The notes beneath the pieces were generated by a model that saw only the letters and a list, made by a program, of their open reading frames with translations, searched no databases and had not been told where the DNA came from. A program made the translations under genes and the position numbers. Shown here piece after piece: positions 45,695-54,165 of a stretch of DNA of 64,000 bases; position 1 is the first letter of the stretch, and the number at the start of each line of letters is the position of its first letter. Where the stretch lies: NCBI RefSeq assembly GCF_042678385.1, contig NZ_JBHUDY010000003.1, positions 62,001 to 126,000 of the forward strand, written 5' to 3'. The stretch comes from Sphingomonas_B tabacisoli. Its GTDB lineage: Bacteria > Pseudomonadota > Alphaproteobacteria > Sphingomonadales > Sphingomonadaceae.

Positions 45695-47019
45695 TGCTGA
45701 AGCGGTTTGCCGAAGACTATCTCTCGCGCCTCCAGCTCGATTTTGTCGCGCAGCCGGAAGTGATCGGACGGCTGGCGTCGTTCGACGGGCTGCTGATGGA
45801 GGCTGTCGGCATCACCGTGCCGGTTGGCACCGTGTGCCGGATCGGCAGCGGCGGCCATGCCGTCGAGGCCGAAGTGATCGGCTTTCGCGCGGGCAAGACC
45901 TTGCTGATGAACCTGGGCGGCCCCGCCGCCTTGCTGCCGGACTCGCCGGTGCGGCCGATCGGGAAACCCGGCGAAGCACAGGTCGGCTCGGCCCTGCTCG
46001 GCCGCGTCGTCGACGGCGCCGGCAATCCGATCGATGGTCTCGGTCCGATCCGTGGCGCCAAGAGCTGGCCGCTCGCCGGCAAGCCGCAGAATCCGCTCGA
46101 CCGAGCGCGCGTCACGCAGCCGCTCGATGTCGGCGTGCGCGCGATCAATGGCTTGCTGACAATTGGCCAGGGCCAGCGCGTCGGCATCATGGCGGGCTCT
46201 GGCGTCGGCAAATCGGTGCTGCTCGGCATGATCGTGCGCCAGGTGAAGGCGGACGTCGTCGTGGTCGGCCTGATCGGCGAGCGCAGCCGCGAAGTCACCG
46301 ACTTCCTTGAAACCAAGGTCGCCGGCGACGCCCGCAAGCGCTCGGTGATCGTCGCCGTGCCCGCCAACCATTCGCCGGTGCTGCGCATCCGCGGCGCCAT
46401 GCGCGCGACCGCGATCGCCGAGGCGTTCCGCGCCGAAGGCAAGCGCGTGCTGCTCATCATGGATTCGCTCACCCGCGTCGCCCATGCCGGCCGCGAGATC
46501 GGCCTGGCATTGGGCGAGCCGGCGTCGGCGCGCGGCTATCCGCCGTCCGCGATCGCGATGCTGCCGAACCTGATCGAGCGCGCCGGCGCAGACGCGAAGG
46601 GCGGCGGTTCGATCACCGCCATCTACACCGTGCTCGCCGATGGCGATGACGGCAGCGATCCGGTCGTGGATAGCGCCCGCTCGATCCTTGACGGTCACAT
46701 CGTGCTGTCGCGCAGCCTGGCCGAGCGCGCCGTCTATCCGGCGATCGACCTCGGCCCCTCGGTCAGCCGCGTGATGACCGACATCGCGTCCAAGGAGCAT
46801 GTCGCCGCCGCGCGCGTGCTGCGCCGCCACCTCGCCACCTATGAGGAAAATCGCGACCTGATCCTGATGGGCGCGTACCGCGGCGGCGCCGACCCGCAGA
46901 TCGACGCGGCGCTCGCCTATCATCCCGCGATCCTCGACTATATCCGGCAGGACGCCGACAGCGCCGTTTCGATCGACGATGCCGTGACCGAGCTGGTCGG
47001 CATCTTCGGCGACGGCTGA
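45694..47019 (+). CDS. fliI: Flagellum-specific ATPase FliI
   Basis: A 441-residue ATPase from ATG 45694. It is related to the F1 beta subunit. Walker A is GSGVGKSVLL (AGSGVGKS, near residues 170-177), and the family signatures QRVGIMAGSGVGKS, VVGLIGERSREVTDFLETKV, RVLLIMDSLTRVAHAGREIG and EPASARGYPPSAIAMLPNLI are present, with the Walker B Asp in LLIMDSL. It energises export of rod, hook and filament proteins as a hexamer. It is flanked by fliH and fliJ with one-base overlaps. Confidence 0.96.
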   Translation: MLKRFAEDYLSRLQLDFVAQPEVIGRLASFDGLLMEAVGITVPVGTVCRIGSGGHAVEAEVIGFRAGKTLLMNLGGPAALLPDSPVRPIGKPGEAQVGSALLGRVVDGAGNPIDGLGPIRGAKSWPLAGKPQNPLDRARVTQPLDVGVRAINGLLTIGQGQRVGIMAGSGVGKSVLLGMIVRQVKADVVVVGLIGERSREVTDFLETKVAGDARKRSVIVAVPANHSPVLRIRGAMRATAIAEAFRAEGKRVLLIMDSLTRVAHAGREIGLALGEPASARGYPPSAIAMLPNLIERAGADAKGGGSITAIYTVLADGDDGSDPVVDSARSILDGHIVLSRSLAERAVYPAIDLGPSVSRVMTDIASKEHVAAARVLRRHLATYEENRDLILMGAYRGGADPQIDAALAYHPAILDYIRQDADSAVSIDDAVTELVGIFGDG

Positions 47020-47459
47020 TGTCCGCGCGCAGAGATACGCAGCGGCTGGGGCGGATGCTGCGCGTCCGGTCGCTCCAGCTCGATCTGGCCCGCGCCGAGC
47101 AGGCCGCCGCGGCGGATCGCGCATCCAGCGCGACGGCGCTTGCCGCGCGCATCGAGGCGCTCAGGCAGGACGTCGCACCGCGCGAAGGATCGGACCAGGG
47201 CCTGAGCCTGTTCGCCGCCGCGCACTATCGCGACCGGCTCGCGCGAAGCGGGCTCGAGGCACAGCGCCGCGTCCAGCTCACGCACCAGCAGCTCGATCAG
47301 GCGCGCGACGCCGCTACCGCCGCCAAGCGCGATCATGGAGTCGTCGAAAAACTGATCGAGCGCGAATTGCAGGCCAAGGCCCGCGCCGCGCTGAAGGCGC
47401 TCGAGGATGCGCCGCAGACCGCACGAACGCTGGCACGGTCCTTGCTGAAGGACGGCTGA
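47019..47459 (+). CDS. fliJ: Flagellar export protein FliJ
   Basis: A 146-residue, almost wholly helical protein, with heptad-rich segments such as RSLQLDLARAEQAAAADRAS, and VQLTHQQLDQARDAATAAKR with a C-terminal helix EKLIERELQAKARAALKALE. It lacks Cys and Trp. The size, coiled coil and place between fliI and fliK support FliJ, which fits into the FliI ring like the F1 gamma subunit. Start and stop overlap both neighbours by one base. Sequence conservation of this family is low, so the call rests partly on position. Confidence 0.8.
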   Translation: MSARRDTQRLGRMLRVRSLQLDLARAEQAAAADRASSATALAARIEALRQDVAPREGSDQGLSLFAAAHYRDRLARSGLEAQRRVQLTHQQLDQARDAATAAKRDHGVVEKLIERELQAKARAALKALEDAPQTARTLARSLLKDG

Positions 47460-48868
47460 TGCCGTCGATCTCTCTCTCGCTGCCCAATGGGCCTACGCTG
47501 CCGCCCGGCGCTACGCCGGCGATCGGCCCTGCTGCGCCTGCGCTCGGCGATCCCGGCTTTGCCGCGATGATCTCGGCAATCGGAGGCGATGCGACCTCCG
47601 CCGCCCCGACGATCAAGCCATCGTTCGCCGTGCCGCTGCCCGCAGCGCAGGTCGAGCCCGATGGCTTCGTCACCCCGCCCATGCCCCCTGTGGCCGGCAG
47701 CGATTTGCCGCCTGAGCGGCCGGATCTTGCCGGATCGCCCGATCCTCTGCCGCCGGTCGCGGTCGAGGACGTGATGATCGGCTCGACGCCGCCAGCGCCC
47801 GTTCCGGATGACGAGACGACGGAAACGGCGCAGGCCGATGCCGCTCCGGCACCCACTCCCGGCCTCGTCGCCTGTGGCTTGCAGGATTGGCGGCTGGGGA
47901 GTGCGTCCAGGCTGACGCTTGCCCGTGCGCTCGCAAAGCCGCTTCCCGTCACGCCGCCCTTGCCGCCCCAGCAGGTGGAAGAGGATGCTCCGGCCGAGGT
48001 CGTGGCGCTACCCGCAGACAAGGCCGAGACACCGAAGGCCGAGCCTGCGCAGCCTGTCGCCGCCGCGCCTCAGGCGCCGCCGCCTTTCGCACCGATCGTC
48101 TGGGCTCCGCCGCCCGTGCCTGCGCCCGCTCCGAAAGCGGAAGCGGACTCGGATAACGCCCCAGCCGGCGCGCAACCGGCTCCCGCGCCGATCGCCAGCC
48201 AGCCCGCGCAGCCGCAAGCGCCCATCGTTCAGGCCGCCGCGCAACCAGTCGCGCAGCAACAGACCGCCATGCCCCCGCACGGCTTCACTCTGCCGCCCGA
48301 AATCGCACGCGACATCGCGCAGTTCGTGCATGCCGCAACCGCCGATTCGGACGAGCGCGCGCCGGAACCGGGCGCCGCGCTCGATCCGCTCAGCCTGCCG
48401 CCGCTGCCCCAGTCGATCGCCCAGCCTTCGAGTTCGCTGCACACCTCCTTCGTCCCCGCGCACCGGCCCGTCATCGACACCGGCCGCGCCGAGTGGATGC
48501 AGAATATGATCGAGCGCATCGCCGAGATGCCGAGCGTCGACAACAAGCGCGAGGCGCAGATTCGCCTCGTCCCCGACGCGCTTGGCCCGGTCGATGTGAA
48601 AATCGAGCAGCGCGACCAGCGCCTGCATGTCACGATGAACGCCCAGACGCCGGAAGCGCGCCAGTTGCTGAGCGACGCCGCGCCCAAGCTCCAGGAACTC
48701 GCCGAGGCGCGGGGCATCCGCTTCGCCCAGGCCGCGTTCGGCGGCGCCGACGCGCAGGACCGCCGTCAGCAAGCCGACCAGCAGCAATCCGCAACCCCGC
48801 TCCGCCCGCGTCCGGTCTCGGCCGAAACGGAGCCCGAATCAGAAACCGATGGCGACCTGATCGCCTGA
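47459..48868 (+). CDS. fliK: Flagellar hook-length control protein FliK
   Basis: A 469-residue protein. The N-terminal 300 residues are a Pro/Ala-rich, disordered ruler (for example PPMPPVAGSDLPPERPDL and APQAPPPFAPIVWAPPPVPA). The C-terminal Flg_hook domain has EAQIRLVPDALGPVDVKIEQ and RDQRLHVTMNAQTPEARQLL, the conserved L-x-P-x-x-L-G-x-V-x-V motif, followed by LQELAEARGIRFAQAAFGG. FliK measures hook length and then signals FlhB to switch export. It sits in the expected place between fliJ and fliL. Confidence 0.88.
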   Translation: MPSISLSLPNGPTLPPGATPAIGPAAPALGDPGFAAMISAIGGDATSAAPTIKPSFAVPLPAAQVEPDGFVTPPMPPVAGSDLPPERPDLAGSPDPLPPVAVEDVMIGSTPPAPVPDDETTETAQADAAPAPTPGLVACGLQDWRLGSASRLTLARALAKPLPVTPPLPPQQVEEDAPAEVVALPADKAETPKAEPAQPVAAAPQAPPPFAPIVWAPPPVPAPAPKAEADSDNAPAGAQPAPAPIASQPAQPQAPIVQAAAQPVAQQQTAMPPHGFTLPPEIARDIAQFVHAATADSDERAPEPGAALDPLSLPPLPQSIAQPSSSLHTSFVPAHRPVIDTGRAEWMQNMIERIAEMPSVDNKREAQIRLVPDALGPVDVKIEQRDQRLHVTMNAQTPEARQLLSDAAPKLQELAEARGIRFAQAAFGGADAQDRRQQADQQQSATPLRPRPVSAETEPESETDGDLIA

Positions 48869-48899
48869 TCCATTCCAGCCAGAAAGAAAGCCGATCCTC

Positions 48900-49484
48900 A
48901 TGGCCACTGCAGCCGTTCCCGCCGCCGAAGGCGCCCCGAAGAAAAAAAAGGGCAAGCGCGGGCTCGTCATGATTCTCCTAGCCCTGATCCTCGCCGGCGC
49001 CGGCGTGGGCGGCGGCATCTTCATTGCCTCGTCGGGCATGCTCGGCGGCAAGAAGGCCGAGGAGCCGCACAAGGATCTGCCCAAGCTTCTGCCCAAGGGC
49101 TCCAAGCCCAAGGCGGCCGAAGGCGAGGGCGGCCATGGCGGCGGCAGCTCGGCGGAGGGGCCGAAGTACGAATCGAGCTATTTCCAGATCGAGAAGGACT
49201 TCACCTCGAACCTGAAGGACAGCGTGCACCTGATCCAGGTCGGCCTCGCCGTCTCGACGCCCTATGACGAAAAGGTCATCGACCACCTGAAGGCGCATGA
49301 GCTCGCGGTGCGCTCCGCCGTGCTGATGACGCTGTCGGATACCGACGAGGAACAGATCTTCACGGCCGACGGCAAGAAGGATCTGCAGCGCCGCCTGGTG
49401 AACGCGATCAACGGCGTGCTGAAAGAAAAGGAAGGTTTTGGCGGCGTCGCTAACGTCTACTTTACCAATTTCATTGTTCAGTGA
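48900..49484 (+). CDS. fliL: Flagellar basal body-associated protein FliL
   Basis: A 194-residue protein with a basic N-terminus (PKKKKGKRG), one membrane helix (LVMILLALILAGAGVGGGIF), a Gly/Lys-rich linker and a periplasmic domain: ESSYFQIEKDFTSNLKDSVH, LIQVGLAVSTPYDEKVIDHL and the conserved C-terminal region RLVNAINGVLKEKEGFGGVA ending in VYFTNFIVQ. FliL lies near the stator and stabilises it in several bacteria. A 31-base gap separates it from fliK, and fliM starts six bases after its stop. Confidence 0.93.
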   Translation: MATAAVPAAEGAPKKKKGKRGLVMILLALILAGAGVGGGIFIASSGMLGGKKAEEPHKDLPKLLPKGSKPKAAEGEGGHGGGSSAEGPKYESSYFQIEKDFTSNLKDSVHLIQVGLAVSTPYDEKVIDHLKAHELAVRSAVLMTLSDTDEEQIFTADGKKDLQRRLVNAINGVLKEKEGFGGVANVYFTNFIVQ

Positions 49485-49490
49485 ACGGAG

Positions 49491-50435
49491 ATGGTTAAGG
49501 CCGCTTCCACCGCACCCGTTCAGGGCGCCGCCTCCGGGCGAGCGACGGCGCAGCACGCGCCGGTGCTGGGAAGCGCGTCGGCCAATCCTCTGGGCGACCT
49601 GCAAGCGCTCGGCGCCGTAAACCAGAATCTCGCGCGCACGCTGCGCACCTTGTTCGAGCCGATGCTCCGCCGGGCCGTGAAGGTCTCGGCGGAAGCGGTC
49701 GTGGTGGAGCGCTGGGACGCCTATGTCGAATCGCGCGGGGCCGCACTCGCCAGCGCGACGCTGATGTCGATGGCGCCGCTTTCGGGCCAGGCGATGCTGG
49801 TGCTGGACGGCGCGCTGACCTTCCGGCTGGTCGATATCTATTTCGGCGGCCCCGGCCTGGCGCCCAATCCGGTGCCCACCGAGTTCACGCCCACTGCCGA
49901 CGCCATGATCGGCCGCATCGCCGCTGGCTTTGCCGAGCGCCTGTCCGGCGCCTGGGCCGACCTCGCCGAGATCGCGTTCCAGATTGGCCGAACCGAGGCC
50001 AATCCGGCGATGCTGTCGCACATCGACGGCGAGGACCGGGTGGTCCGCAGCCGCTTCGTGCTGACTGTCGGCGAAGCGCGGCCGATCGAAATCGACCTGC
50101 TTTATCCCGCGGCGGCGCTGAAGCCGATCGCCGGCATCCTTTCGTCCAAGGTTCAGTCGCGCCGCCAGGCGGAGGACCCGACCTGGATGAACAATCTCGC
50201 CCGCACGGTGATGAACGTGAAGCTGCCGGTCCGCTCGGTGCTCGCCGAGCCGGTGATCCCGCTCCGCCAGCTCATGCAGCTCAAGCCCGGCGACATCATT
50301 CCGATCAGCTTCGGCCCTGAAATCCCGCTGCTGGTCGCCAACAACCGCTTCGCGCGCGGCGCGGTGGGGGCCTCCAACGGCCGGGCCGCCATCCGCGTGC
50401 ACAGCATCGAACCGCTCGAAGACGAGGACGCCTGA
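49491..50435 (+). CDS. fliM: Flagellar motor switch protein FliM
   Basis: A 314-residue protein. The middle CheC-like domain includes FRLVDIYFGGPGLAPNPVPT and the FTPTADAMIGRIAAGFAERL region, and the C-terminal SpoA domain has PVRSVLAEPVIPLRQLMQLK with GDIIPISFGPEIPLLVANNR. FliM links FliG to FliN and binds phosphorylated CheY by a short N-terminal LSQxEID-type helix; no clear match to that helix is seen in the first 40 residues, which are Ala/Pro-rich (ASTAPVQGAASGRATAQHAP). FliN follows with its ATG directly after the stop. Confidence 0.93.
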   Translation: MVKAASTAPVQGAASGRATAQHAPVLGSASANPLGDLQALGAVNQNLARTLRTLFEPMLRRAVKVSAEAVVVERWDAYVESRGAALASATLMSMAPLSGQAMLVLDGALTFRLVDIYFGGPGLAPNPVPTEFTPTADAMIGRIAAGFAERLSGAWADLAEIAFQIGRTEANPAMLSHIDGEDRVVRSRFVLTVGEARPIEIDLLYPAAALKPIAGILSSKVQSRRQAEDPTWMNNLARTVMNVKLPVRSVLAEPVIPLRQLMQLKPGDIIPISFGPEIPLLVANNRFARGAVGASNGRAAIRVHSIEPLEDEDA

Positions 50436-50741
50436 ATGAGTGACATGAGCCATGCCGGCCTGCCCAAGGATGTGGGCGTCGCCGCCAACTTCCGCCTGCT
50501 GCAGGACGTCGATGTCCGCCTGTCGGTCGAAGTGGGCGGCACCAACATGAAGCTGCGCGAGCTGCTGGCGCTCGGCGAATCGAGCGTCATCGAGCTCGAC
50601 CGCTACGCCAACGAGCTGCTCGACGTGCTGGTCAACGGCACGCTGATCGGCCGCGGCGAAGTCGTGACCGTGGGCGAACGCTTCGGCATCCGCATCACGG
50701 AACTGGCCGACCAGACCCCGCCGGGTGCGACGCCGCTGTGA
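50436..50741 (+). CDS. fliN: Flagellar motor switch protein FliN
   Basis: A 101-residue SpoA-domain protein: LLQDVDVRLSVEVGGTNMKL, RELLALGESSVIELDRYANE and LLDVLVNGTLIGRGEVVTVG with the end ERFGIRITEL. These are the conserved FliN motifs that build the lower C-ring. The length is typical of the alphaproteobacterial form. It starts at the base after the fliM stop; the fliO start codon GTG overlaps its stop by four bases. Confidence 0.95.
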   Translation: MSDMSHAGLPKDVGVAANFRLLQDVDVRLSVEVGGTNMKLRELLALGESSVIELDRYANELLDVLVNGTLIGRGEVVTVGERFGIRITELADQTPPGATPL

Positions 50742-51001
50742 TCGGAACCTATCTTCTGAAGCTCGCGCTGCTGCTGCCGCTCGTCTGCGGCCTGCTGGTC
50801 GGCTGCCTCTGGCTCTGGCGCAAGCTGGAGCAAAAGCTGCCCGGCAACCAGGGTACGCGCATGATCGCGATCAAGGAAAGCATGATGATCTCGCCGGGCC
50901 TGCGCTTGGCGGTGATCGAATTCGAAGGCCGCAAGCTGCTGGTTTCGGTCGGCCGCGGCGGCGTGTCCCTCGTCGATCGTGGAGACGCGCCGCGTGTCTA
51001 A
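50738..51001 (+). CDS. fliO: Flagellar biosynthetic protein FliO-like
   Basis: An 87-residue protein from GTG 50738, overlapping the fliN stop. One N-terminal helix (LLKLALLLPLVCGLLVGCLW) is followed by a basic stretch and a C-terminal cytoplasmic domain (MIAIKESMMISPGLRLAVIE, FEGRKLLVSVGRGGVSLVDR), which has the form K-x-x-x-x-P-x-x-x-x-x-x-x-V-x-x-x-x-x-L-L-V-x-V of FliO. FliO helps FliP oligomerise. The 3' end overlaps the fliP start. Sequence conservation is low, so the place between fliN and fliP matters for the call. Confidence 0.8.
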   Translation: MIGTYLLKLALLLPLVCGLLVGCLWLWRKLEQKLPGNQGTRMIAIKESMMISPGLRLAVIEFEGRKLLVSVGRGGVSLVDRGDAPRV

Positions 51002-51932
51002 CGCCTTCCTCACCTATCCGGTTACCTCCGACCCGTCCATGCCGAGCGAAGTCGAGGCACGCACTTTTCTGGACGTGGCGCAGGGTCAGTGCGTCCCTCG
51101 ACTTCGCTCGGGATGGACGATTCAGAAGATCGCGCGACGCAAATGGGTTTGGGCCGCCGTTCTGGCTGTCATTCTCGCCGCTTTGTTCTTCGCCGTCCCC
51201 GCATTCGCCCAAGCCGCGCCTGCCGCTCCGGCCACGCCCGGCGCGCCCGAAGCGCTCGATCGCGCGCTGAGCCAGGTCGGCGCTACGTCGGCCGGCGGGG
51301 CGCCACTGTCGCTCAGCCTGCAAGTGCTCATCATCATGTCGCTGCTGACGGTGCTGCCGTCGCTGCTGCTAATGATGACCAGCTTCACGCGCATTATCAT
51401 CGTGATGTCGATCCTCCGTCAGGCGCTCGGCCTCAACCAGACGCCGCCCAACCAGGTGCTGGTCGGCCTGTCGCTCTTCCTCACCTTGTTTGTGATGGCG
51501 CCGGTGCTGAACAAGGTGAACACCGACGCGATCAAGCCCTATGCCGCCGGCCAGATTCAGGCGGGCGAGCTGATCACGCGCAGCGGCAATGCGCTGCATG
51601 GCTTCATGATGAAGCAGACGCGGGTGAAGGACGTGCAGATGTTTGCCGGCATCGCCAAGCAGGGTCCGTTCGCGAGCCCCAACGACGTGCCGTTCTCGAT
51701 CGCCCTGCCGGCTTTCGTGACGTCGGAGCTGAAGACCGCGTTTCAGATCGGCTTCCTGATCTTCCTGCCGTTCCTCGTCATCGATCTTGTCGTGGCCAGC
51801 GTGCTGATGGCGCTCGGCATGATGATGCTGTCGCCGACGATCATCTCCTTGCCCTTCAAGCTGCTGCTGTTCGTCCTTGTCGACGGCTGGGCGCTGACGA
51901 TGGGCTCGCTCGCCAACTCCTTCGTAAGCTGA
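50994..51932 (+). CDS. fliP: Flagellar export gate protein FliP with an in-frame repeat in its N-terminal extension
   Basis: About 312 residues. The conserved core begins near SLSLQVLIIMSLLTVLPSLL and includes MMTSFTRIIIVMSILRQALG, NQTPPNQVLVGLSLFLTLFV, DLVVASVLMALGMMMLSPTI and the C-terminal ISLPFKLLLFVLVDGWALT. FliP forms the pore of the export gate with FliQ and FliR. A signal-peptide-like helix (KWVWAAVLAVILAALFFAVP) precedes it. Residues about 14-42 are encoded by a palindromic repeat (51035-51118). GTG 50994 (or 50979) overlaps fliO; ATG 51039 lies inside the repeat and lacks a ribosome site. Confidence 0.93.
   Translation: MSNAFLTYPVTSDPSMPSEVEARTFLDVAQGQCVPRLRSGWTIQKIARRKWVWAAVLAVILAALFFAVPAFAQAAPAAPATPGAPEALDRALSQVGATSAGGAPLSLSLQVLIIMSLLTVLPSLLLMMTSFTRIIIVMSILRQALGLNQTPPNQVLVGLSLFLTLFVMAPVLNKVNTDAIKPYAAGQIQAGELITRSGNALHGFMMKQTRVKDVQMFAGIAKQGPFASPNDVPFSIALPAFVTSELKTAFQIGFLIFLPFLVIDLVVASVLMALGMMMLSPTIISLPFKLLLFVLVDGWALTMGSLANSFVS
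51035..51118. repeat. Palindromic repeat inserted in frame in fliP
   Basis: Arms 51035-51064 and 51089-51118 are inverted copies of about 30 bases (GTCCATSCCGAGCGAAGTCG + AGGSACGCAC), with two mismatches, separated by 24 bases. The element adds an even number of codons and is read without a stop (peptide includes PSEVEART and VPRLRSGW). The same family is present after ligD. Confidence 0.85.
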
Positions 51933-51939
51933 TCGCCAA

Positions 51940-52209
51940 ATGGACGCGACCTATTTCATCGGCGTCGGGCGCGAGGCGCTCTGGGTGCTGGCGCTGGCGA
52001 CTTTGCCGGTGCTGATCCCGGCTTTGCTCGCGGGCCTGCTGCTCGGCATGGTGCAGGCGGCAACCTCGATCAACGAGGCGACGCTGACCTTCGTGCCCAA
52101 GCTCGCCGTGGTCGGCGTTTCGCTGGTGATCTTCGGCAGCATGATTCTGGGCCTGCTCAGCGACTTCACCATCTCGATCTTCGAGCGCATTCCGGATCTG
52201 GTGAAATAG
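51940..52209 (+). CDS. fliQ: Flagellar export gate protein FliQ
   Basis: An 89-residue protein with two membrane helices (ALWVLALATLPVLIPALLAG and LAVVGVSLVIFGSMILGLLS). The conserved part LLGMVQAATSINEATLTFVP KLAV matches FliQ in its cytoplasmic loop and second helix. FliQ builds the export gate with FliP and FliR. ATG 51940 lies seven bases after the fliP stop, and fliR starts two bases after its own stop. Confidence 0.95.
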   Translation: MDATYFIGVGREALWVLALATLPVLIPALLAGLLLGMVQAATSINEATLTFVPKLAVVGVSLVIFGSMILGLLSDFTISIFERIPDLVK

Positions 52210-52211
52210 CG

Positions 52212-52988
52212 ATGCTCGGCCTCGGCCTGCCGTCGGTCGAACCGGCGCTGTTCGGGCTCATTTTCGTGATGGTCCGGATCGGCGCGGCTTTCGTCGCGGC
52301 GCCGGTGTTCGGCGCGGTGTCGGTGCCGGTGCAGATCCGCATCGTGCTGGCCGCGGCGATCGGCATTCTCGTCGTCAACAACGCGCCGGTCGCGACGCCG
52401 ACCGCCGTGTTCTCGTTCGTGACGTTTCTGCAGGTCGCGCAGGAAGCTCTGGTCGGCCTCGCGCTCGGCTTCATCCTGCAGATCGCGTTCGCCGGGCCGC
52501 TGGTCGCCAGCGAAGCGATCGGCAACACGATGGGCCTGGGCTTCGCCTCGACTGTCGATCCGCAGCGCGGCGCGCCCACTCCGGCGCTCGGCCAGTTCCT
52601 GTCGATAGTGATGACCTTGCTGTTCCTGGCGCTCGACGGCCATTTGATCCTCGTCGACCTGCTGGTGCGCAGCTACAAGGTGCTGCCGCCGGGCGACGCG
52701 TGGCTCTCCACCGAGAAGCTGAAAGCCATAGTCTTCTTCGGCGGCTATGCCTTTGCCTCCGGCCTGCTGCTCGCGCTGCCGGTCGGCTTCATCATTCTTT
52801 GCCTGAACCTGATCGTCGGCATGCTGTCGCGCTCGGCGCCCGCGCTCAACCTGTTCGCGGTCGGCCTGCCGGCGAGCCTTGCTACCGGCCTTGTCGCGCT
52901 GGCGATCGCTTTCCCGGCGATGGGCGACGCAATGGGCGCGATCATTCGTGAAGCCTTGGCCGCCACGTCCAATCTGGTGCTCGGCTGA
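52212..52988 (+). CDS. fliR: Flagellar export gate protein FliR
   Basis: A 258-residue polytopic protein with about six hydrophobic helices. Signatures are RIGAAFVAAPVFGAVSVPVQ, EALVGLALGFILQIAFAGPL, SEAIGNTMGLGFASTVDPQR (typical of FliR) and LAATSNLVLG near the end. The usual long family tail is absent, but the length is in range. It completes the FliPQR gate. The stop overlaps the flhB start by one base (TGATG). Confidence 0.95.
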   Translation: MLGLGLPSVEPALFGLIFVMVRIGAAFVAAPVFGAVSVPVQIRIVLAAAIGILVVNNAPVATPTAVFSFVTFLQVAQEALVGLALGFILQIAFAGPLVASEAIGNTMGLGFASTVDPQRGAPTPALGQFLSIVMTLLFLALDGHLILVDLLVRSYKVLPPGDAWLSTEKLKAIVFFGGYAFASGLLLALPVGFIILCLNLIVGMLSRSAPALNLFAVGLPASLATGLVALAIAFPAMGDAMGAIIREALAATSNLVLG

Positions 52989-54115
52989 TGGCTGAGGAGT
53001 TCGCCGAAAAGACAGAAGCGCCAACGCCAAAGCGCAGGCAAAAGGCCGCGGAAGAAGGCCAGGTCCTTCGCTCGAAGGAATTGACCGCCGCCGCCGTCGT
53101 GCTCGCCGGCGTGCTCTGGCTGGCGCTGTCCGGCCCGGCGCTGATGGGCGCGCTGAAGACGGTGATGCGCGAAAGCCTCCAGTTCGGCCGCGCCGATGTC
53201 GAGGATTTCCAGCCGCTGCGCCCGATCCTCTCGGTCGGCCTCACCCTCGCGCCGTCGATGGCGATGCTGTTCGCTGTTTCGATCGGCGTGTCGGTACTGA
53301 GCCAGGCAGGGCTGGGCGGCGTCAGCTTCCAATCGAAGCTGATCGGGTTCAAGGCCTCGCGCATCAACCCGGGCGCAGGCCTGAAGCGCATCTTCGGCTT
53401 CGGAGGCTGGATCGAGCTGGGCAAGGGGCTGACCAAAGTCGCGCTGCTCGGCGCGATCGGTGCCTGGATGCTGTGGTCGATGCGGCGCGACGCGATCGGC
53501 CTTGTCGCCGGCGATCTGGAAGGCAGCGTCGCGGCGCTCGGCTGGAAGCTGATCCTGCTGATGCTGGTGATGTCGGGCGGCCTGCTGCTGATCGCCGGCA
53601 TCGACGTGCCGATCCAGCTCATCCGCCTGCTCAACCGGCTGAAAATGTCGAAGCAGGAAATCAAGGACGAGCACAAGGAAGCCGAGGGCTCGCCCGAATC
53701 CAAGTCGGCGCAGCGCCGCCGCATGCACGAGGTGTTCAAGCGCAGCGTGAAAAAGTCGGTGCTGGAAGCCCATGTCGTGCTCACCAACCCGACCCATTTC
53801 GCGGTCGCGCTCCGCTACGAACGGGGCAAGGACGAAGTGCCGGTGGTCGTCGCCAAGGGCCGCGGCGCCAAGGCGCTGGCGATCCGCGAGCTCGCGGGCG
53901 AACTCGAAAAGCCGGTGCTCGAATATCCGTCGCTCGCCCGCGCCGTCTATTACACCAGCAAGGAAGGCCAGCAGATCCGCGACGACCTGTACGTCGCGAT
54001 CGCGACCGTGCTCGCCTTCGTCTTCGGCGTGAACCAGCGCGCAGGCGGCCAGCAGCCGAACGTGATCGTGCCGGACACCGCCCGCTTCGACGAGAACGGC
54101 ATCCGCACGGCATAA
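52988..54115 (+). CDS. flhB: Flagellar export switch protein FlhB
   Basis: A 375-residue protein. The opening DKTEAPTPKRRQKAAEEGQV-like sequence (EKTEAPTPKRRQKAAEEGQV) is the family start. Four membrane helices fill residues 30-215, and the cytoplasmic domain begins with EIKDEHKEAEGSPESKSAQR. The autocleavage motif NPTH is intact at 267-270 in VLTNPTHFAVALRY. FlhB changes export specificity from rod/hook to filament when FliK signals. It follows fliR and is the last gene of the export gate run; flhA is not in the window. Confidence 0.96.
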   Translation: MAEEFAEKTEAPTPKRRQKAAEEGQVLRSKELTAAAVVLAGVLWLALSGPALMGALKTVMRESLQFGRADVEDFQPLRPILSVGLTLAPSMAMLFAVSIGVSVLSQAGLGGVSFQSKLIGFKASRINPGAGLKRIFGFGGWIELGKGLTKVALLGAIGAWMLWSMRRDAIGLVAGDLEGSVAALGWKLILLMLVMSGGLLLIAGIDVPIQLIRLLNRLKMSKQEIKDEHKEAEGSPESKSAQRRRMHEVFKRSVKKSVLEAHVVLTNPTHFAVALRYERGKDEVPVVVAKGRGAKALAIRELAGELEKPVLEYPSLARAVYYTSKEGQQIRDDLYVAIATVLAFVFGVNQRAGGQQPNVIVPDTARFDENGIRTA

Positions 54116-54165
54116 GCCCCTAAAGATCGGCGGGTTTCGGCCGATTATGCATTGAGGAGACAGTG

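Noticed and set aside
43888..47124. A minus-strand frame of 1078 codons across fliF-fliI
   Set aside because: It is antisense to four clear flagellar genes, has no start signal and no recognisable domain; a GC-rich shadow frame.
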